Notes: a model not told the origin generated them from the sequence alone. 64,000 bases of DNA from an uncultured Alistipes sp. (GCF_963931675.1 NZ_OZ007039.1:1583657-1647656), one strand, 5' to 3'; shown: positions 40,627 through 49,177, counted from the stretch's first letter. Numbers and translations are program-made.

Positions 40627-41766
40627 TTATTCGAGGCGTTTATAATAATAGGTGGAGTCGCTGCCGCCTCCCAGAATGGTGCGCAGGTCGCGCAATGCAA
40701 TATCGGGGTGTATGGTGCCGGATTCCCAGAAATCGGAGCCTCCGGCTGCCGTGCGACGGCGGTTGTTGTTCCAGACGCAGCGGTCCACGACGGCCGGAAC
40801 TTCGGCGAATTTCGGGTTTTGGGACGTCAGCTCCTCAAGGGTGTTGCAACCCCCGACATTGAGCCAGAAATCGGCGCTGTTGGCCAGCAGGTAGGCCTCT
40901 TCCAAATCCACGGCCACCGAGGCATTCGAACGGTTCCGGGGGTAGATGTAGCTTCCGCCGGCATCTTCGATCAGCCGGACCATGTAGCTTTGGACGGGCG
41001 GCATGAACCATGTATCCCGGTAGGGCGTGTTCAGCATCACCTTCGGGCGGGCATCCGCCGGGTCGAGGCGTGTTTTCAGGGCGTTGTAGCGCGAGGCGAT
41101 GCGGCGCAGCGTATCGGCTCCGGCTTCGCGCAGATCGCACAGTTCCGCCGCGGCAACCAGCCATTCGGCCTTGCCCAGGGGCGACCCTTCGACGTAATCG
41201 CCGACATAGAGATAGGGAATGCCCAGTTCGCGGAGTTTCCCGGTGATGACCGTATTCTCTCCGGTGACTCCGTAGAGGAGGATCAGGTCGGGGTGCAGGG
41301 CCGTCAGGAGTTCGAAGTTGAGGTTCGTGTCGTACCCCACGTCGCGGACTTCGCCGCAGAGGCTGCGCCCGCGGATGGCGGGGTTGAGGATATAGTCGAG
41401 TCCCGAGACGCCGATGATGCGGTCGGTCTGGTTCAGGGCGTCGAACAGTGCGACGTGGCTCGAAGACATGCATACGACGCGCCGAACGGGGGCCTTGACG
41501 GCCTGTATTTCGGCGTGGCGGGGAGCTTTGGCCTTGCCGCGCAGGAGGATCAGGTGTTGATCGGCCTGCGAACCGCCTTGCCACGGATTGTGGACGGTGA
41601 TGAGGGTCGAGGCATCTTTCTCGGTACCGCGGATGTCGAATCCCGAGGCGTAGGTCGGGCTGTAAACCGTTGTCGTGAAGTCGCTTAAGTTGCGCTCCGC
41701 GGAGCCTGAGCAACCCGTTGCGAGGGTTGAGAGCAGGGTCAGGATGAGGGGATAAAATCGTTTCAT
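40627..41766 (-). CDS. Substrate-binding lipoprotein of the iron/cobalamin-type ABC importer
   Basis: 379 residues from MKRFYPLILTLLSTLATGC; Cys19 is in a lipobox, so it is a periplasm-facing lipoprotein. The body is a two-lobe class III binding protein: RRVVCMSSSHVALFDALN at the start of lobe 1, then NFELLTALHPDLILLYG, typical of FecB/BtuF. It is the first gene of the operon with permease and ATPase. A -7 box lies 5 nt before the ATG. Confidence 0.9.
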   Translation of the reverse strand: MKRFYPLILTLLSTLATGCSGSAERNLSDFTTTVYSPTYASGFDIRGTEKDASTLITVHNPWQGGSQADQHLILLRGKAKAPRHAEIQAVKAPVRRVVCMSSSHVALFDALNQTDRIIGVSGLDYILNPAIRGRSLCGEVRDVGYDTNLNFELLTALHPDLILLYGVTGENTVITGKLRELGIPYLYVGDYVEGSPLGKAEWLVAAAELCDLREAGADTLRRIASRYNALKTRLDPADARPKVMLNTPYRDTWFMPPVQSYMVRLIEDAGGSYIYPRNRSNASVAVDLEEAYLLANSADFWLNVGGCNTLEELTSQNPKFAEVPAVVDRCVWNNNRRRTAAGGSDFWESGTIHPDIALRDLRTILGGGSDSTYYYKRLE

Positions 41767-41771
41767 TTCTG

Positions 41772-41779
41772 CAAAAATA
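41772..41779 (-). promoter_or_regulatory. Promoter -7 box of the ABC operon, leaderless geometry
   Basis: TATTTTTG matches TAnnTTTG and ends 5 nt before the ATG (41766). This leaves no room for a leader riboswitch, although cobalamin operons often have one. Confidence 0.55.
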
Positions 41780-41802
41780 GAAAAAAAACTTGCAGAAATG
41801 TG

Positions 41803-41830
41803 TTGGTTTCTGAAAAATATACTATATTTG
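41803..41830 (+). promoter_or_regulatory. tRNA-Pro promoter
   Basis: TTG, 17 bp, TATATTTG on the plus strand, about 41 nt before tRNA-Pro. Confidence 0.65.
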
Positions 41831-41871
41831 CACACCCGAAGTGAGGGGTTTAGGCCTCTTTCGGGCGGAAT

Positions 41872-41946
41872 CGGGGCGTAGCTCAGTCCGGTTAGAGTAC
41901 ACGTCTGGGGGGCGTGTGGTCGCTGGTTCGAATCCAGTCACCCCGA
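41872..41946 (+). tRNA. tRNA-Pro (anticodon GGG), integration site
   Basis: Acceptor CGGGGCG/CACCCCG with one C-A mismatch (6-67), the C1-G72 pair and A73 typical of tRNA-Pro, anticodon stem CACGT/GCGTG with loop CTGGGGG giving GGG, and T-arm GCTGG-TTCGAAT-CCAGT. No CCA is encoded. The 3' part from the anticodon stem onward is also the attL core of the adjacent element, which keeps the gene intact. Confidence 0.93.
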
Positions 41947-41950
41947 CTGA
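41901..41950 (+). repeat. attL core (50 bp)
   Basis: Identical over 50 bases to 61458-61507. It begins in the tRNA-Pro anticodon stem, covers the variable and T arms and acceptor 3' strand, and ends 4 nt past the tRNA. Confidence 0.95.
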
Positions 41951-41953
41951 AGA

Positions 41954-41989
41954 AAAGGCTTGACAATCAACTGATTGCCGAGCCTTTTT
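41954..41989 (+). terminator. Terminator after tRNA-Pro at the left end
   Basis: AAAAGGCTTG, CAATC, loop AACT, GATTG and CGAGCCTTTTT form a stem with a T5 tail just past attL. Confidence 0.8.
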
Positions 41990-42053
41990 CGTTTTTGGCA
42001 GGCCGTTCGGGCAGGGGTTTCAGACCCCGTTTCTGCGGCATTCTGCGCGGGGC

Positions 42054-42075
42054 GTGTAAACCGTGGTGTAAACCG
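42054..42075 (+). promoter_or_regulatory. Left arm-type repeat pair
   Basis: GTGTAAACCG at 42054 and 42066, a 12-bp period, ending 10 nt before the integrase ATG. A matching pair with the same period and orientation is at the right end (61381-61402). Integrase arm sites are the likely role; binding here could also repress the integrase gene. Confidence 0.7.
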
Positions 42076-42085
42076 TCAAAAGGCT

Positions 42086-43309
42086 ATGGACGCCACAATT
42101 TCAGTCATTTGCTTCAAAAGCAAGACCCTCGCCAACGGGGAGCATCCGCTCATGTTGCGTATTACGAAGGACCGCAAACGGACGATGAAAAGTCTCGGCG
42201 TGTCGGTCCATCCGTCAAATTGGGATTTCGACCGCAACGAACCCAAGCCCAAGTGTCCCGACCGCAAGTATATCCAGCAGATTATCCTGAAGGTCAAGAC
42301 CGAGTATCAAACCAAACTGTTGGAGAAAAGCGCCAACAATGAGGATTATACTGCTCAAACACTTGTCAAAGAGCAGTCCCGAGAGCAAATCCAGTCGGAA
42401 ACGGTCGAACATTTCTATTTGAGAACCATTGAGCAACTCAAACGGGAGGGGGCGGTAGGCAATGCTTATGCCTATCAGAACTCCTACCAAGTCTTGCGAT
42501 CCTTCCACGCGGACAAACCGCTGGCTTATCCGTTTGGACAGATTGATGAAGCCTTCCTGAACGCTTTTGAGAGTTGGATGCGGTCAAAAGGGAACAAGGA
42601 GACAACCTTGAGTTTCCAGATGCGGACCTTGCGGGCGATATTCAATCGTGCAGTCCGAGCCAGGATTGTCGGCAGGGAGAAGAATCCGTTCAACGAGTAC
42701 AAGATCAGTAAATTCAATACCCGAACACCGAAACGAGCCTTGAGCAAGACGGACGTGATGAAGATCATGGCCGCTGATTGTTCACAGGGTAAGGCAATCG
42801 AGCAGTTTGCCCACGATGTATTTGTCTTCTCCTATTTGTGCGGTGGTATCTCGTTTGTGGATATGGCCAACCTGACGCCTGCCAATATCGTGGAAGGGCG
42901 GTTGATCTATTGCCGTCAGAAAACGCATGGAGCTGTCAATGTCCCGTTGTCGGCACAGGCGAGAGAGATTCTTGCCAAATACGACGGACATTGCAGGCAG
43001 GCAGGTTATCTGTTCCCGATATTGGATGAGCGGGTACACATTACGCCCATGCAAAAGAAGAATCGGGTGCATAAAATGTGCGGCAGGGTGAATTTTGCCT
43101 TGCGGGGTATCGGCAAGCGTTTGAAGATCAAGTCTACCGTTACGACCTATGTTGCAAGGCACAGCTTTGCCACCGTACTGAAGAAGTCGGGCGTGAATAT
43201 TGGCATCATATCCGAGGCCTTGGGGCATCATAGCCTAAAGACCACGCAAATCTACCTCGATTCATTCGAGAACTCGCAAATCGACGAGGCCATGCAGCAT
43301 CTGCTGTAA
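42086..43309 (+). CDS. Tyrosine recombinase (integrase) of the tRNA-Pro element
   Basis: 407 residues from [20 protein letters not shown]; the frame opens earlier but there crosses the arm repeats. It has an N-terminal arm-binding domain ([21 protein letters not shown]), a SAM-like core-binding domain (about 110-200) and a catalytic domain with Arg in [17 protein letters not shown] context, [13 protein letters not shown] (Lys), [15 protein letters not shown] (HxxR), GHHSLKTT and the nucleophile Tyr in TQIYLDSFE. It cuts and joins att sites for integration and excision. Its place beside attL and the tRNA is typical. Confidence 0.95.
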   Translation: MDATISVICFKSKTLANGEHPLMLRITKDRKRTMKSLGVSVHPSNWDFDRNEPKPKCPDRKYIQQIILKVKTEYQTKLLEKSANNEDYTAQTLVKEQSREQIQSETVEHFYLRTIEQLKREGAVGNAYAYQNSYQVLRSFHADKPLAYPFGQIDEAFLNAFESWMRSKGNKETTLSFQMRTLRAIFNRAVRARIVGREKNPFNEYKISKFNTRTPKRALSKTDVMKIMAADCSQGKAIEQFAHDVFVFSYLCGGISFVDMANLTPANIVEGRLIYCRQKTHGAVNVPLSAQAREILAKYDGHCRQAGYLFPILDERVHITPMQKKNRVHKMCGRVNFALRGIGKRLKIKSTVTTYVARHSFATVLKKSGVNIGIISEALGHHSLKTTQIYLDSFENSQIDEAMQHLL

Positions 43310-43315
43310 GAATCG

Positions 43316-43353
43316 GGAGGTCGGCGGCCCTGTCGGGAACCGACCTCCTTTCT
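43316..43353 (+). terminator. Terminator of the integrase gene
   Basis: GGAGGTCGG pairs with CCGACCTCC, followed by TTTCTT, 7 nt after the integrase stop. Confidence 0.8.
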
Positions 43354-43376
43354 TCTAAAGGTATGTGGCGTTTCCA

Positions 43377-44216
43377 TTACCCGAGGTACTTATCCAGCGT
43401 GTCATAGGTCGCCTGTTCCCGCGTGATTCCATCGTTCGCCTTGGGATTCATGATCTCTTTCACTTGCGCCCCCGTCAGACATCTCAACCTCATCTCCATC
43501 TGACGGCTGAACTGCATGGGATTCTCCGCATGGTTGAACTTCTTAATCAGGAAGGTAATCAGATATTTTTTCGCCAGGAACGAATTCGGAATCCGTTCCA
43601 AAGCTGCCTTATACCACTTGACGCTTCTGTAGAACCATCCTGCATCTCCAAATGCCCGCGGCAGTACTTTGCTCTTGACACTGGCTACAAGGTCTTTCGG
43701 TTTGAGGGAGTTGGCACCCGTACACCAGAGAGAGATGGTCGCCAGCGGGAAGCCCTTCGTTTGCAGCTCCACGGCAAAATCGAAGACCTCATTCTTTGCA
43801 GCCAGGGCCATTGCTGGGGCTGCCATGTAATCGGTCCCCTTCCACGAGGTCGTGCAGATATTCATCTCGGCGATCAGGGCCGCAATCTCCATCTCGGCAT
43901 TCAGCGCCTCACAAATCACAAGTTCATCCAAGTTCTTGCCCAAGTTCATCCATGCGACCACTCGGTGCTGTCCATCCACCACGGCATAGTACCGTTCTGC
44001 CTGTTCGTTAGGAATATCGTGTCCTTGCAGGTCGACCAGACAGCCGTTCATCTGGCAGACCTCTTCACCCTTCACGACGGTGATGGGCGACAGCTGTCCA
44101 TGCTCCTGCATCGATTTCTCCTTGGCCTTCACGGTCTTGGCATTGGTCGGGCGGTTACCCTTTACAAATGCGAACTGACGGTTTTCATTATCCGTGGAAA
44201 TAAGCATTTTCTTCAT
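43377..44216 (-). CDS. ParB N-terminal-domain-like protein
   Basis: 279 residues from MKKMLISTDNENRQFAFVKG. EKSMQEHGQLSPITVVKGEE and YYAVVDGQHRVVAWMNLGKN carry the ParB/Srx-like fold, with the GQHR nucleotide-binding motif at about residue 87; the rest has no clear HTH. ParB-fold proteins of this kind (CTPase or nuclease type) are common on Bacteroidetes mobile elements, where their roles in maintenance or DNA processing are not settled. It is convergent with the integrase gene. Confidence 0.75.
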   Translation of the reverse strand: MKKMLISTDNENRQFAFVKGNRPTNAKTVKAKEKSMQEHGQLSPITVVKGEEVCQMNGCLVDLQGHDIPNEQAERYYAVVDGQHRVVAWMNLGKNLDELVICEALNAEMEIAALIAEMNICTTSWKGTDYMAAPAMALAAKNEVFDFAVELQTKGFPLATISLWCTGANSLKPKDLVASVKSKVLPRAFGDAGWFYRSVKWYKAALERIPNSFLAKKYLITFLIKKFNHAENPMQFSRQMEMRLRCLTGAQVKEIMNPKANDGITREQATYDTLDKYLG

Positions 44217-44250
44217 AATATTAGTGCGGGTTGACCTCATACCACCCGCG

Positions 44251-44477
44251 AGGTGTTAATAGTGAGTATTTTTTAACGGTTTTCGTTTCTCGGCGTCGGG
44301 TCTGACTGGTGAGCTCTTGTCAGCTCGTAGGACGGGCGGAGGATGGCTTGGGCGAACTCCCATCCTCGTTCCATCGTTCGATTCGACCTTCAGCCTTTCG
44401 GTTCGGATACTCCCTCCCAACCGAGAAGCGGGGTGTATGTCAAGGAACCTGTGTTCGCGTTTTCACTATTAACACCT
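44251..44477. repeat. 15-bp perfect inverted repeat flanking a 197-bp GC-rich segment
   Basis: AGGTGTTAATAGTGA at 44251-44265 and its exact reverse complement at 44463-44477. The segment between them lies upstream of the ParB-like gene and downstream of the gene at 44549-45376. I find no gene and no clear promoter in it. It could be an invertible switch or a MITE-like insertion. Confidence 0.7.
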
Positions 44478-44548
44478 GCTAAATTTATACCAATCTGTTT
44501 TTCAGTTAATTATGTGCTTTCGACCGTCAATCACATCTAAAATACATT

Positions 44549-45376
44549 TTACTCTTTTACCCATGAAATGGGGATAGGATTACCTTTATAGGTTTTTTTA
44601 CAATTTTGAAGCATATCATATGTGTTTTTATAGGACAGGTCCTGCTTTGACACATTGTCAGAGCAAGCTGTCAGATAATCGCAAATGAACTGGCACAGTT
44701 CCTGAGGAACGAAGGACTCAATATGGAGGACTCCATGGAGAAAGAGAAGCGTATTGTACCCAAGAAAATTCATGAAGGTCGGTCGTCTCTTGGGCAGTTG
44801 GACGTCAACAGGCAATAATTTATCCAACGGAAACGGATTTTTCAAATATGCCTTCTCGATCATCTCCACCAACCAATTCTGGGAATTGGATATGGAAACA
44901 CTTCCCTGCCCGTTGGCCGTAAGTAAAAATCTCTGGTTGGGATTGAATCCATCGGCCTGAATGGTTTTCAGGAAACGATAGACGTTGGCAATATCTTTAC
45001 TCCGTTCTGCGTCTTCCAATGCCGCAATTTCTTCTTCTGTATAGGGGTGTAAAACGGGATTCACGTAAGGGGCAAGCATGAGAACATAGAAAGGTAGGTG
45101 GTCCTCGTCTAAAAGCGTGGGATATTTATTCTGTAGCTCCAACAATTTTTCGTAATGCGGCATATCGAAAATGATTTTCAGATCCTCTGGGAAAACATCG
45201 AAAGTACGGGATTCCCAATATTTCGGCAGTACATCGACCACTAAATCATTATCGTAACAAGCTCTTTCAAGATTTTCGTTGATGCTCCAGCACGAAAATT
45301 CATAGTATTTTTCAAGATAAGGAAAGGCTTGCTTGATGAAATCAAGCGGAAATGATACGAGGCTCATAATTTTCAA
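44549..45376 (-). CDS. Hypothetical protein, 275 aa
   Basis: I do not recognise this family. It is AT-rich unlike its GC-rich left neighbour, has no signal peptide or membrane helix, and is rich in aromatic and acidic residues (YLEKYYEFSCWSINENLE; PYTEEEIAALEDAERSKDI). A -7 box (TATCTTTG, 45392-45399) lies 15 nt upstream of the ATG. Being single-gene cargo of an integrative element, a defence or accessory role is possible but not shown. Confidence 0.65.
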   Translation of the reverse strand: MKIMSLVSFPLDFIKQAFPYLEKYYEFSCWSINENLERACYDNDLVVDVLPKYWESRTFDVFPEDLKIIFDMPHYEKLLELQNKYPTLLDEDHLPFYVLMLAPYVNPVLHPYTEEEIAALEDAERSKDIANVYRFLKTIQADGFNPNQRFLLTANGQGSVSISNSQNWLVEMIEKAYLKNPFPLDKLLPVDVQLPKRRPTFMNFLGYNTLLFLHGVLHIESFVPQELCQFICDYLTACSDNVSKQDLSYKNTYDMLQNCKKTYKGNPIPISWVKE

Positions 45377-45399
45377 ATTGGGGTTATTCCCAAAGATAA

Positions 45400-45754
45400 C
45401 GATTTTTCCTGTAAAGTTCTTTGAACAACGTCCTGTTAAATATGTGATTTAATAGGAACTTTATGCCTTTGCATATAAGTTATAGTGCCAAGATAAGGAC
45501 AACTTTTTTTGCGGTCCAAATCTTTGCTCTATGTTTATAGGCTTTTAAATGGAGAGATAGAGATTTACTCAAAACTATCCTATAAATTAGTCGTTCCGCA
45601 ATTGCAAGTGGTTCAAATACTCACTAGTCATACAACTCAATTGATAAGAGAGGTATTAACAAAGAATATAGATTTAATCCCTATGTCAATTTTGTCCTCA
45701 TTTTTTGTATCTTTATGATAACAGGTGATTCCGACACCCTAAAACTTAATATTT
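45400..45754. other. AT-rich gap with a relic of the HTH-module upstream region
   Basis: The stretch holds CTCAAAACTATCCTAT (45568-45583) followed within 15 nt by TCGTTCCG, the same order of motifs as upstream of the TGA-containing gene pair (46535-46618). A 69-codon frame (45509-45718) crosses it but has no support. It looks like a decayed duplicate of that regulatory region. Confidence 0.5.
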
Positions 45755-46306
45755 ATGAAAACCAAGAACTACTACAAAGACACATGTAAGGCCTATAATA
45801 GGGCTTACCATGTAATTGATCTGGATGAGTACAAAGCCAAAATGATTGCCGACGTTCCTGCAACAGAAAATCTAATAATATGGAGTTGGGTAACTCCTGG
45901 GACATGCAGCAGCAATGCTCTCTTCATTTGCAGCCTTAACAACTTATTAGGAACATTCGGAGAATGTTGCAACTATTGCGAGGGAATAGTTATATCTAAT
46001 ATAGCCTTAATTATGTCTAAAGAGCCAACGGTAATGGCTGTTCACCATAGCTTTATTTATTCAAATAAATATAAGTGTTATGTCGATTGTACCCCTGGGA
46101 ATCAACACATTCCTGACTGTTATATTTATCTTTTATCAGACGAGCTAAAAGATAAGGAACTGAATAAGTTTTTAGATTCTATTAAAACCAAAAATAAAAA
46201 TGGAGAGGAAATGTGGGAACCAAGATTTATTCACGAAGATATACCTTATGGAGTAGATGTTCCTAAAGAGTGGATATCATCCAATCCAAAGCATCATAAA
46301 TACTAA
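45755..46306 (+). CDS. Hypothetical protein, 183 aa
   Basis: I do not recognise this family. MKTKNYYKDTCKAYNRAYHV begins a soluble-looking protein with many Cys residues (TPGTCSSNALFICSLNN; FGECCNYCEGIVIS; CYVDCTPGNQHIPDCY), some of which could bind metal or act as a catalytic Cys with the downstream His. There is no signal peptide. A promoter-like TATCTTTA lies about 40 nt upstream. AT-rich, as its neighbours are. Confidence 0.6.
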   Translation: MKTKNYYKDTCKAYNRAYHVIDLDEYKAKMIADVPATENLIIWSWVTPGTCSSNALFICSLNNLLGTFGECCNYCEGIVISNIALIMSKEPTVMAVHHSFIYSNKYKCYVDCTPGNQHIPDCYIYLLSDELKDKELNKFLDSIKTKNKNGEEMWEPRFIHEDIPYGVDVPKEWISSNPKHHKY

Positions 46307-46339
46307 AAGTCTGGGTCATAAAAAATACATATCAAATTA

Positions 46340-46371
46340 TTTGACTTTTGATTAAATTTTTATTACCTTTG
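46340..46371 (+). promoter_or_regulatory. Strong consensus promoter with no gene directly after it
   Basis: TTTG, 20 bp, TACCTTTG: a perfect promoter. The first ORF on this strand starts about 245 nt later, after a hairpin (46432-46462), so this may make a small RNA or a long leader for the HTH module. Confidence 0.75.
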
Positions 46372-46431
46372 TATATCCTATACAGATAGGTTAATTCTTG
46401 TTTCTTCCATAAAGAATATGATATTAGGATT

Positions 46432-46462
46432 GATAAGGGCGGCATCATATGCTGTCCTTATC
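46432..46462 (+). ncRNA. Hairpin in the leader or candidate small RNA
   Basis: GATAAGG pairs with CCTTATC, with an inner GCAT/ATGC helix. It starts about 55 nt after the predicted transcription start and is followed by TTTG, a weak terminator tail. Confidence 0.45.
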
Positions 46463-46534
46463 TTTGATCGATAGTCGCATATTTTTGAGTGCGAAATGAA
46501 GATTCCCTATAAAAAGATAGTAGGCAGGCAGTTG

Positions 46535-46574
46535 CTTAAAACTGTCCTATGATAACTGCTCAAAAGTGTCCTAT
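46535..46574 (+). repeat. Two iteron-like repeats before the HTH module
   Basis: CTTAAAACTGTCCTAT (46535) and CTCAAAAGTGTCCTAT (46559), 24 bp apart, about 50 nt before the first start codon. ACACTACCTA is also repeated twice just after. They may be binding sites for the protein encoded downstream. Confidence 0.6.
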
Positions 46575-46620
46575 ATATACACTACCTACTTATACACTAC
46601 CTAATAAAGTCGTTCCGACC

Positions 46621-46815
46621 ATGTACTACCACATCAAAGACCGCAAGTGATTCGAGAACCGCAAGCAGGCGAAAGAACACTATGGCGTAGCCCGTTTCCG
46701 AAAACTGCTGCATTTAAAAGAGATTCTATTTACTAACCCTCAAAATTCCATTGCTAACGATGAATTATACTGCTATACCCAAATCGATCGTCACGTTTCA
46801 GACAGGCAACAGTAA
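46621..46815 (+). pseudogene. Small gene with an in-frame TGA, first of the HTH pair
   Basis: 64 codons from MYYHIKDRK to VSDRQQ and TAA. Codon 10 is TGA (46648-46650), where Trp would fit (KDRK-x-FENRKQAKEHYG). Apart from this the frame is intact and has no TGG. The end overlaps the next gene's start by 56 nt. It is either a pseudogene or a gene that reads TGA as Trp. Its function is unknown; it looks like a small DNA-binding protein (FENRKQAKEHYGVARFRKLL). Confidence 0.55.
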
Positions 46816-47611
46816 ACCTGTCGATGTTTATGTATGAGCAACCATCAAATGCTGCTCCGACCACCAGACAAATATTTCTCACATTACCGAAGAAAAACTG
46901 GCCCTCCTTACAGGGCTGGATGAAAGAACCATCCGCCGTGTTATCAAACGGCTCAAAGAGGCAGGCTGTCTTACTGTGCAGACAGCCATTAAGGAAGATG
47001 CCGTCCGAGGATTTATCAAGCGGAACAGTTACCAGATAAAGCCTGTCGAGAAGGATTTCTTCCTGCTGAATAATGGCTTCTTTACAAGGAATTATTCCGC
47101 AAAGATGGCGGGATTCCTACTCTTGTTAAAGGCCATCTGCCTGAACAACACAAATACCATCCAATGAAGCAAGAGCCAGATTGCCCAGACACTCGGTCTG
47201 TCTCGCAATACCGTTTCGGCTTTATTGGAAGAGTGCCGACAAGCTGGACTTATAAAGCCACAGGCAAAGGGCTATGAACTGACGACGGATTGCTTTATCC
47301 AACCAGCCATTAAGCAAACGGAGGCCGCCATTTATAAGGAGCTATGCGATTTCTGTAAAGCCAAAGGGGTAGCAGCACCCAGACGAAACAAGGTGGCATT
47401 ATCGGTACTGCTTACCAAGTACAATGCCGTTGGCATTCCGAATACGGAGCCAATAAGTCTGACCTACCAACTCAACAAGCGTTGCACGCAACTACCCGAG
47501 AAGGTCTCCATCCCCTACTTTATAAAGGTACTCGATATGCAGGAACAGTATCGGGAGGTGACGAAGCAGCACAAACAGAGCCAAGAGGAGTTTGGAGGGT
47601 TTAAGTTTTAG
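46760..47611 (+). pseudogene. Helix-turn-helix protein (replication/regulation type) with two in-frame TGA codons
   Basis: 283 codons from MNYTAIPKSIVTFQTGNSKP to EEFGGFKF and TAG. TGA stands at codon 26 (46835-46837, VDVYV-x-ATIKCC) and codon 136 (47165-47167, NTIQ-x-SKSQIAQTLG). Two winged-HTH units are clear: ITEEKLALLTGLDERTIRRV and KSQIAQTLGLSRNTVSALLE, as in plasmid or element replication and control proteins. No TGG occurs in the gene and no other stop interrupts it, so TGA lies at probable Trp positions only. Either three independent Trp-to-stop changes, or origin in a TGA=Trp genetic code. Confidence 0.7.
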
Positions 47612-47662
47612 AAATATAATTTGAGTGAATGTTTTTATACCCTCAAAAGATAATTTTTCGAT

Positions 47663-47670
47663 TAACTTTG
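47663..47670 (+). promoter_or_regulatory. abiH promoter -7 box
   Basis: TAACTTTG, matching TAnnTTTG, 15 nt before the AbiH ATG. No clean -33 element. Confidence 0.55.
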
Positions 47671-47685
47671 TAAAAAAGGCAGATT

Positions 47686-48999
47686 ATGAACAGAATAGTA
47701 TTAATCGGGAATGGTTTTGATTTAGCTCATGGCTTGCCTACTGGCTATGTCGATTTCATAAATAATTACTGGGAGGATTTCCACTGTCATGTACTCAATG
47801 GATACGCTCAATACCTATTAAAGCATTTCGGAGTTGCTCCCATTAAGTCATACTCGGACAATTTTGCTGACCTTAAAGTAATAAATAAAGGGAGTGACGA
47901 AATCACAGAATTCACAGTCACAGATAATGAACAAAATGCATTTAATGAGTGGTGTCGATTCATTAATGATTACAATCAAGTTGGAAGATTTACAGAATCT
48001 CTCCAATTAACATTTAAGAATCCGTTTTGGAAACACATATCAGCGCAAGCCTCGTTGGAGAATTGGGTAGACATTGAGAACGAATATTTTCAATCATTAA
48101 ATAGGCTAATAGATCAAGAACGAGATTTAGGCTATAAATCCGCAAAAGAGCTAAATATAGACTTTCATAGTATCCAAAACTTATTAATAGAGTATCTGCG
48201 CAAAATTCAAGAAGAAAAGATTTCGGATGAGCTTTTCAACGAAGGGATCAATAAAATAATATTTGAGTCTATTAATCAACAAGACATATCCAAAAGTGGC
48301 CAAGATTTATTTTTGGAAGATATTTCATCTCAATTATTTAATTCCCCTGGAGGAATGTGTCTAGGAGAGATAGAAGACGAATTGAGAATTCACCCAGAAT
48401 ATGAGATTTTGGGGACAAGAGAGGATTCATTTCGTGTAATGGTGGAAAATAAAATAAACAAAGGACAGCTAAAGGATTTCCTTATTCCTAACCAAATACT
48501 TCTGCTTAATTTTAATTATACAAATACTGCTAAAAAATTATATGTAAAATCAGACCATTACCCAAAGTGCGAATTGATACATATTCACGGAGAATTAGAT
48601 GATAAGAACAATCCAATTATTTTTGGATATGGCGATGAAATGCACGAAGATTATAAAAAAATAGTCGATCTGAATAACAATGCCTATTTAGAAAACATCA
48701 AATCAATTCGTTATCTTGAAACTGATAATTATCGGAGACTCTTGGGATTCATAGATTCTGCACCTTATCAGATATATATAATGGGGCACTCTTGTGGCAA
48801 CTCTGATCGGACCTTATTAAATACCCTTTTTGAACATAAAAACTGCTTATCAATAAAGCCATATTACTACCTAAGAGAAGATGGAACAGATAATTACATT
48901 GATATTGTTCAAAATATATCCCGAGACTTTAAGGATATGACATTAATGCGAGACAGAGTTGTTAATAAATGCTATTGTCAACCATTAGTAACTCCTTAA
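47686..48999 (+). CDS. AbiH-family abortive-infection protein
   Basis: 437 residues. VLIGNGFDLAHGLPTGYVDF is the AbiH N-terminal signature. HIHGELDDKNNPIIFGYGDE and IYIMGHSCGNSDRTLLNTL are the conserved C-terminal blocks. Lactococcal AbiH gives phage resistance by abortive infection; related folds resemble SIR2-type nucleotide-binding proteins. It is AT-rich, has its own promoter box and a terminator, and is a stand-alone defence module in the island. Confidence 0.88.
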   Translation: MNRIVLIGNGFDLAHGLPTGYVDFINNYWEDFHCHVLNGYAQYLLKHFGVAPIKSYSDNFADLKVINKGSDEITEFTVTDNEQNAFNEWCRFINDYNQVGRFTESLQLTFKNPFWKHISAQASLENWVDIENEYFQSLNRLIDQERDLGYKSAKELNIDFHSIQNLLIEYLRKIQEEKISDELFNEGINKIIFESINQQDISKSGQDLFLEDISSQLFNSPGGMCLGEIEDELRIHPEYEILGTREDSFRVMVENKINKGQLKDFLIPNQILLLNFNYTNTAKKLYVKSDHYPKCELIHIHGELDDKNNPIIFGYGDEMHEDYKKIVDLNNNAYLENIKSIRYLETDNYRRLLGFIDSAPYQIYIMGHSCGNSDRTLLNTLFEHKNCLSIKPYYYLREDGTDNYIDIVQNISRDFKDMTLMRDRVVNKCYCQPLVTP

Positions 49000-49035
49000 C
49001 ATATTCTGTTCTCCTACAAATACCCCGTAAAACAC

Positions 49036-49083
49036 CCCTCCCCCTGTTCGGCTTGTAAAACGAATCTCGGGGAGGGATTTTTT
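49036..49083 (+). terminator. Terminator after abiH
   Basis: CCCTCCCC pairs with GGGGAGGG over a 25-base loop, followed by A and six Ts. Confidence 0.75.
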
Positions 49084-49177
49084 CTGGCCGATTATCGGGA
49101 ATTTTTCCAGACTAACAACAAAAGCAACAGACAGATGATGAGTGTATTTATTTATTCATCATCTAATTTGTAGCTTT

